Position numbers and translations under genes: made by a program
NCBI GenBank assembly: GCA_031972475.1
Contig: DALYEP010000001.1
Span: forward strand, 620,001 to 684,000
Origin: CAIQNR01 sp031972475
GTDB lineage: Bacteria > Babelota > Babeliae > Babelales > CAIQNR01
Direction of reading: 5' to 3'
Length of the DNA stretch: 64,000 bases
In this document: positions 16,890 to 25,397 of the stretch, piece after piece
Layout: every line of letters begins with the position of its first letter
Numbering within the stretch: position 1 is the stretch's first letter
Notes under the pieces: generated by a model
Databases searched by the model: none
Told to the model about the DNA's origin: nothing
Seen by the model: only the letters and a program-made list of their open reading frames with translations

Positions 16890-19381
16890 TGAAAATAAAA
16901 TTAATAAAAAAAATAAAACTATCTCTTCTTTTTTCGACAAACATTTTTATAAACGCATCATCCGAAAACAGAAGCCTTTTGGCTAACTTAACACCACAAC
17001 AACAAGCTCCATCTTTTATCAATCAAATATCAACATCAGTAAGCAAACCACCTACATCTATTCCATCAATAAATTCCGAAACCCCAGAACCTCTTAAATT
17101 ACAAAACATTTCAGAGTTAAAACAACAAGAACTTCCTAAGGAAAACTCTGAAAAAACATCTATTACAAGCGAAAAAAATCAAACCGAAAAACAAAAAATA
17201 ACTATTTCAAAAGAAGATATCAGCAAAGATCAAATCATTCGTTTTTACTTTGAAGACGCAACTTTAGAAAATCTTGTTCGATATATAGAAAAACTATTTG
17301 ATATAAAATTCTTTTGCGATGACGACATAGAGCCAATTCCACAAGGTGGATCTGTTTTAAAAGGTCACAAAATAACTTTTAAAACTCATCAACCCCTTAC
17401 AAGAGATGAGGCATGGAACTTATTTCTGAAATTTTTAGATATTGCAGGCCTTACCGTTGTTCCAACTGAAAGAAAGAAATTTTATTATATAACTTCTGTT
17501 ACTAATGCAAATAATGAAGTACTTGTTACATATTTTAATTCAAAAGCATCTGACGTTCCCGACAACAGCGGGAAGATACGTTATGTATTTTTTATAAAAA
17601 ATGCACCTCTTACAACTATACAAAAAGTTGTTAATTCTTTTTCAAGCAGCACTGCTAAAATAAACGCATTTCCGGAGCTTAATGCAATAATTGTAGTGGA
17701 TAAAGGATCTACAATTAGATCGCTGATTAATATCATTCATGAGTTTGACAAAGAAGTTCCAGAATGCATGAGTGTATTAAAATTAAAAAAAGCTGATGCC
17801 AAAGATGTTGTAAAGCTCTATACAGATCTTACTAATGCAGAAAACCCTCAAGGTGTAGGGAAAATGTTTTCAACAAAATCTCAGTCAGAATCTAATTTCT
17901 TCCCGTCAAATGCACGTGTACTTGCAGAACCGAGAACCAACTCTTTAATTATTCTTGGAAATAGAAAAGCAATAAACAAAATTGAAGAATTTATAAAAAC
18001 TACAATTGATACCTCTCTCGATCTTCCTTATTCACCTCTTTATATCTATGAACTTCAATATACTCAAGCTGAAAATATGCAGCGTATATTAACCTCTGTT
18101 GTTGATTTTGGGTCATCAACTGATGCTGGGCAATTTGGAGGGGTTAGAGATGGAGATCAATATTTTAGACCAATGACAATAACAGCTGATGTTGATGGAA
18201 ATAGACTAATAATAAGAGCAGAAGAAGCTGATTATTTAAAACTAAAAGAAATGATAAAAAAACTTGATGTGCTTCAGCCTCAAGTTGCAATTGAAGTTTT
18301 AATTGTAGACGTTGAAGTAACTGACACAAAAGAACTTGGTGCTCAAATTCGACAAAAATATCCTAATCAGCCATTTACAAATGCTCAATTTGCAACAAGC
18401 GGTATGCCCGGAAATGGCTATTTAAATCAAGCTGTTATGCCAGAAACAGGGTCCTCTTTACTTGGTAATTTAATTGCTCTTGCTCAAAATCAAACTGCTG
18501 GCGCAACTCTCCTTTCATTTGGATCAGAACTTACAGGCGGTGTATGGGGAATGTTACGAGTACTTGAAAAATATGGAAAAGCAGACGTTATTTCTAATCC
18601 ATTCTTATTAACAACAAATGGGTATACCGCTTTAGTGGAATTAGGAACAACTCGTCGTATTAATACATCTACATCTCTTTCTGCTGGTGCTGCGCAACAA
18701 GGTTTTCAACCTATTACTGCAAACCTTACTGTAACAATAAAACCGCAGATAAGTACTGATGGCGCTATCCAAATGGGAATTTCAATAAACATGACCGACT
18801 TTAGTAGTGAAGCAATTACTGATGGGAATACTAACCAAAAAATTGTACAAACTGCTGCAATTGTTAACGATAAAGAAATTTTAGTACTTGGTGGTGTTAT
18901 TAAAACATCTACAGCTGTTTCTATGTCAAAAGTACCAATACTTGGAGATATTCCCATTATAGGATGGTTATTTAGAAATAAAGAAAAAGTAAAAAGAAAG
19001 AACAATTTATTAATTTTCATCTCTCCTCGAATTATCTATAGCAATACAGAAGAAGGCGCTCGAGAATATACTCAATCAAAAACAAAAACCGTAAAGAATA
19101 TTATGGATACATCTATTATTAATAGTGGCAAAAAAGATCCTATTGATAATTCATTCTTTAATGAAAGTGATAGCGGTGGAGATGGGTTTGCTTTCTTAAA
19201 TAATCCAACGCCTCATGAGCATTTATATGATGCAAAGAAAAAACGTAGAAGAACTAAGCAAGAGCTTCAAGAAACTATTTCTGAAAATAAACCTCAAGAT
19301 AAGTTATCAAAACGTCAAATGCGTAAACAAAAAATAAAAGAGCGTCAACTTAAGAAAAAACAACAAAAGGAACAGGCATGA
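16889..19381 (+). CDS. gspD: Type II secretion secretin GspD (first copy)
   Basis: Outer-membrane channel of a type II secretion or related system. A signal-like N-terminus is followed by a Gln/Ser/Pro-rich stretch. N-domains span about 110-400, with the repeat signatures ARVLAEPRTNSLIILGNRK and IINIIHEFDKEVPE-like segments. The membrane-embedded core is near 465-715 (VAIEVLIVDVEVTDTKELGA, ADVISNPFLLTTNGYTALVE, VPILGDIPIIGWLFRNK, LLIFISPRII). The 830 residues end in an extremely basic 50-residue tail (KKKRRRTKQEL, SKRQMRKQKIKERQLKKKQ), odd for an outer-membrane protein. The stop overlaps the next start as ATGA. Confidence 0.9.
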   Translation: MKIKLIKKIKLSLLFSTNIFINASSENRSLLANLTPQQQAPSFINQISTSVSKPPTSIPSINSETPEPLKLQNISELKQQELPKENSEKTSITSEKNQTEKQKITISKEDISKDQIIRFYFEDATLENLVRYIEKLFDIKFFCDDDIEPIPQGGSVLKGHKITFKTHQPLTRDEAWNLFLKFLDIAGLTVVPTERKKFYYITSVTNANNEVLVTYFNSKASDVPDNSGKIRYVFFIKNAPLTTIQKVVNSFSSSTAKINAFPELNAIIVVDKGSTIRSLINIIHEFDKEVPECMSVLKLKKADAKDVVKLYTDLTNAENPQGVGKMFSTKSQSESNFFPSNARVLAEPRTNSLIILGNRKAINKIEEFIKTTIDTSLDLPYSPLYIYELQYTQAENMQRILTSVVDFGSSTDAGQFGGVRDGDQYFRPMTITADVDGNRLIIRAEEADYLKLKEMIKKLDVLQPQVAIEVLIVDVEVTDTKELGAQIRQKYPNQPFTNAQFATSGMPGNGYLNQAVMPETGSSLLGNLIALAQNQTAGATLLSFGSELTGGVWGMLRVLEKYGKADVISNPFLLTTNGYTALVELGTTRRINTSTSLSAGAAQQGFQPITANLTVTIKPQISTDGAIQMGISINMTDFSSEAITDGNTNQKIVQTAAIVNDKEILVLGGVIKTSTAVSMSKVPILGDIPIIGWLFRNKEKVKRKNNLLIFISPRIIYSNTEEGAREYTQSKTKTVKNIMDTSIINSGKKDPIDNSFFNESDSGGDGFAFLNNPTPHEHLYDAKKKRRRTKQELQETISENKPQDKLSKRQMRKQKIKERQLKKKQQKEQA

Positions 19382-20877
19382 TTCGCAATATATTTTTACC
19401 GCAAAAAATTAATAATTATTATCTTTTTAAAAAAAGAGTTGTTTCATTTACTTTCTCAAAAGATTCTGTTTCTGCGTTATGTATAACTCTTTATGGTCAT
19501 ACAAAAACTATTAATACGGTAATCACAGAAAAAATTTTACACGATCAATATGAAACAGCAGACCTTGCTTTACTTAATGCAATTAAAAAAATTATTAATA
19601 GTATAGGTTCTTACACAGAGCTTATTGTTGTTGTAAATAGCGATCATGCAATTTTCAAAGAACTTACAATACCTCTTTTAGATGAAGAAAAAATAAGCCA
19701 AGTTATAAAGTTTGAGCTTGAAAATTACTTGCCATTTCCTATTGATAATGCTTTATTTGATTTTATAATAACCAATCAAAATAAAACTGAACAAAAGTCA
19801 GATGTTTTTACTGTTAGTCTACAACAAGATGTTATTAATAAGTATGCTCAGCCATTTATAGAACTTGGCATTAAAATTGATACCTTTTGTATTGATGCCT
19901 TTGCGGTCTATGATCTTTTTTCAATAATCAACACCGTTATAGATGAAAAAGCAAAATTAATTGTCGTATCAAGCGAATTAAAAACTGTAACGCTCTATCT
20001 TGAAAAAAATATACTTAAAAAAATACGAGTATTAGACCAATCTTTTGATACAAATAATTCTCAAAACAATAATGAATCATGGTGGCAAGCACTTAAATTT
20101 ACATTTGAATCCTGCTCTGAAAACTGGACAGGAGAGAAAGAAACAGTACTTTTAGGAAATTACTCATCAGAAATAATAAATCAGGCATCATCACAATTTA
20201 TAAATACTTATATTCATATTAATACAGAAAAAATTATAACAGGGCTTGCAATTAATCAATCAGAGGGAGTTGTTACAGAAACAATACCCTTAGCTGGTCT
20301 TGCTGCGTCTCTTAACCTGCCTCTTACCGAAAACTTTAATTTACAAAAATCAAAAAACACTACCGATTTTTCAAAAAATACCATTATTAATTATGCAACA
20401 ATAACAACATTACTTATTATTATATACGGATCACTCAGCCTTAATGCATTTTTTGAAATACAAAAATTTAAAAATGCATCAGAACAGATTAAAAAAAATA
20501 TTATTAAAGATCTTAAAACGGCGCTTCCTTCTTTAAAATCAAATTCTGCTGCAGAATCAATCAGAAAAGCAAAAACTGAAATTACCAAAGAAGAGAATAT
20601 TTGGTTTGCATTCTCAAGCCAAACAAAACATTCGTTTTTAACTTATTTACTTGAGCTAAGCACAATGATAGACAGAGAGACACTTGGTCTTAATCTTAAA
20701 AAAATGACCTTTAATAAAAATGGCATTATCCTTGATGGTAATGTTAGAAGTTTTGATGCAGTAGAAGAATTAATTAAACAATTAAAAAATACAAATTTAT
20801 TCACACAAGTGCCAAATTTACAAAAAACAGAATTCTCTATGCCTCTAACATTTGTAAATCAAGAGGAAAGGTCATGA
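19378..20877 (+). CDS. gspL: GspL-like (PilM-PilN type) platform protein
   Basis: Inner-membrane platform subunit that would connect a cytoplasmic ATPase to the periplasmic parts. Residues 1-330 look like the actin-like PilM/GspL cytoplasmic domain (FSKDSVSALCITLYG, KELTIPLLDEEKISQVIKFE, LENYLPFPIDNALFDFII). One transmembrane helix lies near 339-360 (ATITTLLIIIYGSLSLNAFF). A periplasmic PilN-like domain follows (TFNKNGIILDGNVRSFDAVE). One chain therefore covers what PilM and PilN do separately, as in GspL. ATGA overlaps occur at both ends. Naming follows domain plan only; sequence identity to known GspL is probably low. Confidence 0.72.
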   Translation: MIRNIFLPQKINNYYLFKKRVVSFTFSKDSVSALCITLYGHTKTINTVITEKILHDQYETADLALLNAIKKIINSIGSYTELIVVVNSDHAIFKELTIPLLDEEKISQVIKFELENYLPFPIDNALFDFIITNQNKTEQKSDVFTVSLQQDVINKYAQPFIELGIKIDTFCIDAFAVYDLFSIINTVIDEKAKLIVVSSELKTVTLYLEKNILKKIRVLDQSFDTNNSQNNNESWWQALKFTFESCSENWTGEKETVLLGNYSSEIINQASSQFINTYIHINTEKIITGLAINQSEGVVTETIPLAGLAASLNLPLTENFNLQKSKNTTDFSKNTIINYATITTLLIIIYGSLSLNAFFEIQKFKNASEQIKKNIIKDLKTALPSLKSNSAAESIRKAKTEITKEENIWFAFSSQTKHSFLTYLLELSTMIDRETLGLNLKKMTFNKNGIILDGNVRSFDAVEELIKQLKNTNLFTQVPNLQKTEFSMPLTFVNQEERS

Positions 20878-21440
20878 TAAATATATTTCAAAAAATACAT
20901 GATTATCTTTATACACTTGATACAAAAGAATTTTACAAAAATATAGGAATATTTTTAGGAGCGAATTTATTTATTATTGTTTTTATTATGTATGCATCTT
21001 TAACAACAATCAACTCCTATAAATCATCGTTGCAAGAAGATTACAAAAAAGAACAAGAAGCTTCACAACTTCTTAGAAGGCTTGCAAAAGTAAAAAAACA
21101 GAGTGAAGAAATAAATACAATTTTAGAACAAGAACCAACATTTAGAATAAAAAATTTCTTTGATGACACAATAAAAAAACTTAATCTAGAATCAAATCAA
21201 CGCCGACAATCAGAAGTATCTGAAGAAGATATTCTTAATGGTCGCTATACAGAAATAAGATTAAATACGCTGCTCAACGGAATAGATACTCGTCAATTGT
21301 GTAACTTACTTCAGGCGCTTGAAGATAAAGAGCGTATCTATATGAAAGAATTAATAATAACAAAAAAAGATTCTTTGATTGATGTTAATATTACAATTGC
21401 AACATTAACGTTAGAAATTAACGGCAAGAAAGTAGTTTAA
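20874..21440 (+). CDS. gspM: GspM/PilO-like platform protein
   Basis: 188 residues: a short cytoplasmic start, one transmembrane helix at about 28-47 (FLGANLFIIVFIMYASLTTI), a coiled coil to about 90, and a small alpha/beta domain (LNTLLNGIDTRQLCNLLQAL, IYMKELIITKKDSLIDVNIT). This is the layout of GspM and PilO, which pair with GspL/PilN. The start overlaps the upstream stop (ATGA) and the second secretin follows 12 bases later. The symbol is assigned from architecture and position. Confidence 0.62.
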   Translation: MINIFQKIHDYLYTLDTKEFYKNIGIFLGANLFIIVFIMYASLTTINSYKSSLQEDYKKEQEASQLLRRLAKVKKQSEEINTILEQEPTFRIKNFFDDTIKKLNLESNQRRQSEVSEEDILNGRYTEIRLNTLLNGIDTRQLCNLLQALEDKERIYMKELIITKKDSLIDVNITIATLTLEINGKKVV

Positions 21441-21452
21441 AAAGGTTGTATT

Positions 21453-24098
21453 ATGAAGAAGCTTGTTTCTATTTTATTTTTATTCACAGCTCTAGCTTCT
21501 TGGAGCTTGTCAGCAGAAATTATACCTGTTACAAAAAATTCTAATACATTTAAAAAACAAGAAGATTTTCACGTAGACGACAAACTTATATCATTTAGAT
21601 TCAATCAAGCTCCATTGATTGAGATAATTAATATGCTCGCAGAAGCAAAAGGGATTAATATAGTAATCCCAGCAGGGCAGCAATCAATTGTAGAAAAAGT
21701 AACTTTTGAAATGCCAGAAAAAATAACTGTTGGTGAAGGGTGGGAGCGACTCCTAAGCTTTTTAAGAATTTGCGGTTATTCAGTAATCTTTCAAAGAGAA
21801 TTTGCAACAATTATAAAAAACGATCCCAAAGACACATCTCGCCAACCATTTCCTTTGTACGTTCAAACAAATACAAGCATAATTCCTGATACTGATGAAA
21901 AAATTCGCTATCTTTATTATTTTTACAATATGCAAATTTCAGGAGATGCAACAAGCGGCTCTGTTATAGATATTCTGCAAGCATTTCTTTCAAAAGATGC
22001 AACCATATTACCTCTTGATGATGGAAGTAATGGTATTGTAATCACTGATGGAGCGCGACACATTGCTTCAACTATCAATCTTCTTAAAGAACTTGATGAA
22101 AGAATGTTAGGTAATGAAGGAAGAGAAGTTATAAAATTAAAACATACCGTTGCTACAAATATAGCTGCTTACCTTCAGTCAATTATTAATCCATCAGGAA
22201 AACAAACAGCTGGAGACATTGGAGCTCCATCGGTTTCTCAATATTTTTCAAAAAACATTCGTGTAATTCCAGAACCGCGCACAAATTCTTTAATTTTATT
22301 AGGTAAAAAAGAACCTCTCGCTCGTATAAAATTATTTATAGAAGAGTTTATTGATATAAAACTAGATTCAGGAGAATCTATTTTACATGTTTATGATCTA
22401 CAATATTTGGATGCTGCAACATTTAAACAAACTTTGAGCAGTATTCTTGCGTCTCAAGGTTCAGCATCTAGTCAATCAAGTGGATCTTTTGCTAATAACT
22501 CTGGGCAACAATACTTTAAAGATGTAAAAATTGTTGCAGAGTCAACCCAAGCAGTTAATCCTGCAACTCTTGCTAGCGTCTCTTCTGGAAATGTTTCTGG
22601 AAATAATCAAGCTGGAAATAGACTTATAATTGCGGCAAAGCGAGATGATTGGTTAAGGATAGAAAAACTTATAAAAGATTTAGATAAACCACAACTTCAG
22701 GTCGCTATTGAAGTTTTAATAGTAGATTTAACAGTAGCTGAAGATAAAATTCTTGGGGCTCAACTTCGTAATCTTTCAAGTTTAAGTATTGGAAGTGCAA
22801 ATTTTCAAACATCCCATTTAGGCGGTAACGCAAATGGAGTTTTTATTGAAGCTCCAGCAATAAATAGTACTAGTGGTGATCAGCTCAAATCTGATCTTTT
22901 ACAAAAAACTGGTAATAATTCTTCTGGAAATCAAGAAAATATGGCTTCTGGTTTTGCAGCGGGATCGTTTATTTTGTCATTTAAAGATCCTGCAACTAAT
23001 GGGATGTGGCTTATTACACAAATGCTTAACACATATCAGGATGCAAAAATTCTTTCTCAGCCATTTATCGTCACTCTTAACAACCAACCGGCTTCATTTA
23101 GTACAGTTCAAAGTAAATTGCTTGCAGGTGGATCAAGCGTTATACCTGGTGGTGGTGGTGTTCAATCATATAAAGAAAATGTTAAAGCTACTTTAGGGGT
23201 TAAATTAACTCCCATGATAAGTCGCGATATGAGAATAAATTTGGCAATAGATGTCTCAATTCAAGAATATCAAGATACAAACTCAACGGTTATTTTAAAT
23301 AGAGCAATACATACAAATGTTAATATTCGTGATGGAGAAATTTTAGTACTTGGTGGTTTAACCAAAACAACCTTAACAAAAAGCGAACGCTCAACTCCTG
23401 TTTTAAGTAAAATTCCAGTGGTTGGTAATTTATTTAAAAGCAAACAAAATGCAAAATCAAAAGACAATCTTCTAGTTTTCATATCCCCTCGAATAATTTT
23501 ACCAAGAAAAGAAGGTATATTTGATGCATATACCGCAAGCAAAATATCTAATGTTAATAAAATGTTTGATAACAATAATATGGAAAGTTTAAAAGATCCT
23601 ATCACTCATTGGTTCTTTGGTTCTGATCAAGATGAATTAGCAGTTAAAAAAGTAAAAATGCTTGGAAAAAAAGATCTTTTTGATCAAGACATTGATTTAG
23701 AAAATGAAAAATCTTCAAAGATTATTATTGTAAATAAAAATGAACCGCTTTCTCCTTCTGACATAAAAGAAACTGGTAATTTAATTCCATCTCCAGACAA
23801 AACACCTATTGATAAAACAGCTACAGGATTACCAAAATTAATAGTTCAAGTTCCTCCAAAAAATAATTTAGAAGAGAAAATAGTTAATGATGATGTATTA
23901 AATGAAAAAATCTTAATGGAAAAAATGGAAGAGAAAACAAAACTTCCAGAAGAAAAAGTTATTGAACGTACAAAAACAGGAACTCCTAAAATTATTGTAA
24001 AAGACCCAGCAAAAAATACATCTAAAAAAACTGATGCTAAAGATAAAGAAGAAACTAATTTAAAAAATCTAGCGCTGCAACTTAGACCAATTAATTAA
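21453..24098 (+). CDS. Second secretin, GspD/PilQ type
   Basis: 881 residues with signal peptide LVSILFLFTALASWSLSAE, an N0-like domain (FRFNQAPLIEIINMLAEAKG), N1/N2 repeats (RVIPEPRTNSLILLGKKEPL) and a secretin core near 416-680 (VAIEVLIVDLTVAEDKILGA, AKILSQPFIVTLNNQP, VPVLSKIPVVGNLFKSKQ-like, LLVFISPRIIL). It parallels the first secretin domain by domain but is clearly diverged. The C-terminal 200 residues are a Lys/Glu-rich tail with an imperfect repeat: TATGLPKLIVQVPPKNN near 789 and TKTGTPKIIVKDPAKN near 839. AAAGG precedes the ATG. No GspE ATPase or GspG pilin is visible in the window. Confidence 0.88.
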   Translation: MKKLVSILFLFTALASWSLSAEIIPVTKNSNTFKKQEDFHVDDKLISFRFNQAPLIEIINMLAEAKGINIVIPAGQQSIVEKVTFEMPEKITVGEGWERLLSFLRICGYSVIFQREFATIIKNDPKDTSRQPFPLYVQTNTSIIPDTDEKIRYLYYFYNMQISGDATSGSVIDILQAFLSKDATILPLDDGSNGIVITDGARHIASTINLLKELDERMLGNEGREVIKLKHTVATNIAAYLQSIINPSGKQTAGDIGAPSVSQYFSKNIRVIPEPRTNSLILLGKKEPLARIKLFIEEFIDIKLDSGESILHVYDLQYLDAATFKQTLSSILASQGSASSQSSGSFANNSGQQYFKDVKIVAESTQAVNPATLASVSSGNVSGNNQAGNRLIIAAKRDDWLRIEKLIKDLDKPQLQVAIEVLIVDLTVAEDKILGAQLRNLSSLSIGSANFQTSHLGGNANGVFIEAPAINSTSGDQLKSDLLQKTGNNSSGNQENMASGFAAGSFILSFKDPATNGMWLITQMLNTYQDAKILSQPFIVTLNNQPASFSTVQSKLLAGGSSVIPGGGGVQSYKENVKATLGVKLTPMISRDMRINLAIDVSIQEYQDTNSTVILNRAIHTNVNIRDGEILVLGGLTKTTLTKSERSTPVLSKIPVVGNLFKSKQNAKSKDNLLVFISPRIILPRKEGIFDAYTASKISNVNKMFDNNNMESLKDPITHWFFGSDQDELAVKKVKMLGKKDLFDQDIDLENEKSSKIIIVNKNEPLSPSDIKETGNLIPSPDKTPIDKTATGLPKLIVQVPPKNNLEEKIVNDDVLNEKILMEKMEEKTKLPEEKVIERTKTGTPKIIVKDPAKNTSKKTDAKDKEETNLKNLALQLRPIN

Positions 24099-24117
24099 AT
24101 AAATTATAACTAATTAA

Positions 24118-25377
24118 TTAGTCAACCTGATCTAATAAATACATCGTTAAATTATCTTCTATTTCTATAAGTCGATTATATTTAGCTATGCGTTCACCTC
24201 GAGAACAGCCACCAAGTTTAACTTGGCCAACGCTTGTACCAACAGCAAGATCTGCTATAAATGCCTCATTAGTTTCACCTAACCCATGAGATAATATTAC
24301 ATTGGCCCCTAGCTCTTGAGCAAATGTAATTGAATGAAGAACTTCTGTTACAGTTCCAATTATATTAGGTTTTACAACAACGCTATTTACCATTCCATCC
24401 TGCAAACCATGTAACATTTTGCTTTCTTCTGATTCAAAAAGATCATTGCCTATAATTTGTAATGTTTTGCCTAGATCATCAAACAAACTCTTCCATCCTG
24501 CAATGTCTTCATTAGAAAACCCATCTTCTATAGAAAACAATGGATAAAGATCTACAAGTTTTTTATAAAGATGTAGCAGGTCTTCAGAGTTTTTTTCTTC
24601 TAAGAAGATAGAATATTTTTTAGTTGTTTTATTGTAAAAACGATTTGCACCTGCATCAATTCCAATAACAAAAACATCGTTCAGATTTGATTCTTTAAGA
24701 GCCTCTACTATAAAATCAAAAGGTTCAAAGATCGAATTAAATTGGGCTGATATTGCACCTTTTTCACTAATCGTTATTGTTCTACCATCTTTTTCGATAA
24801 GATTTTTTAAAGTTTTTGAAACTATTATTGCCTGTTCAAATGAACTCTTAAAATTTTGAGCACCTACGGGAACTAGTAAGATTTCTCTAAAAGGAAAAGA
24901 ACGCTGTTCACTTAAACAAACCCCTCCATCTACAATACTTATAAAAGGAAAAGGCAAGATAACCGTTTCTGCATTAAATAATTCTGCTACTAATTCAAAA
25001 ACTTCACATTCGTTGATTAATGCCTGCGCTTTGCATATAGCAATGCTAACTGCTAGCAATGCGCTTTTATCAATTTTTTTTTTATCTTTATCAGTGTTGT
25101 TTCTATTAAAATCTAATAAAATTGCATCCATTAAAGCTGTATCAGGTTCTCTACCAATAATTATTGGAGCTATCGAAGATTCAATTACTTGAATTGAATT
25201 TTCGATAATGGCATTTTTCCCATTAAATGAATTTATGTATTCAAGAGAATCATCATACAAAAAAAACGGAGCTGAGGCTTCAACAGTAGTTCCATCTTCT
25301 AATGAAATTAAACACGATAACGTAGGACACCCTCTAGAATCAAAAATTTCTTTTGCTCTAACTCTGGAAATATTCAC
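24118..25377 (-). CDS. eno: Enolase-like protein with altered active site
   Basis: The family converts 2-phosphoglycerate to phosphoenolpyruvate. The overall fold and many residues are kept: KEIFDSRGCPT at the start, the metal ligands in IGIDAGANRFY, SIEDGF and GNDLF, the base lysine in VVVKPNIIGT, the histidine in ILSHGLGET and the lysine in GQVKLGG. Others are lost. The mobile catalytic loop SGASTG is FFLYDD at 38-43. The GGxHA histidine region reads GGVCLSEQ. The Arg-Ser after the catalytic His are Gly-Leu. It starts at GTG behind GGGAGAG, 20 bases after aspS on the same strand. It may be a weak enolase, a repurposed protein, or a second copy with the true enolase elsewhere. Confidence 0.85.
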   Translation of the reverse strand: MNISRVRAKEIFDSRGCPTLSCLISLEDGTTVEASAPFFLYDDSLEYINSFNGKNAIIENSIQVIESSIAPIIIGREPDTALMDAILLDFNRNNTDKDKKKIDKSALLAVSIAICKAQALINECEVFELVAELFNAETVILPFPFISIVDGGVCLSEQRSFPFREILLVPVGAQNFKSSFEQAIIVSKTLKNLIEKDGRTITISEKGAISAQFNSIFEPFDFIVEALKESNLNDVFVIGIDAGANRFYNKTTKKYSIFLEEKNSEDLLHLYKKLVDLYPLFSIEDGFSNEDIAGWKSLFDDLGKTLQIIGNDLFESEESKMLHGLQDGMVNSVVVKPNIIGTVTEVLHSITFAQELGANVILSHGLGETNEAFIADLAVGTSVGQVKLGGCSRGERIAKYNRLIEIEDNLTMYLLDQVD

Positions 25378-25397
25378 TCACTCTCCCTTTCTTTTTA

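Noticed and set aside
15729..24098. Naming the cluster a type IV pilus (pilMNOPQ) operon
   Set aside because: The first gene has the GspC HR plus PDZ plan and the PilM/PilN-like parts are fused as in GspL; pilus assembly cannot be excluded but type II secretion fits better.
24118..25377. Enolase as a pseudogene
   Set aside because: The frame is intact, the metal ligands are conserved and the ribosome site is good; altered function is likelier than a dead gene.
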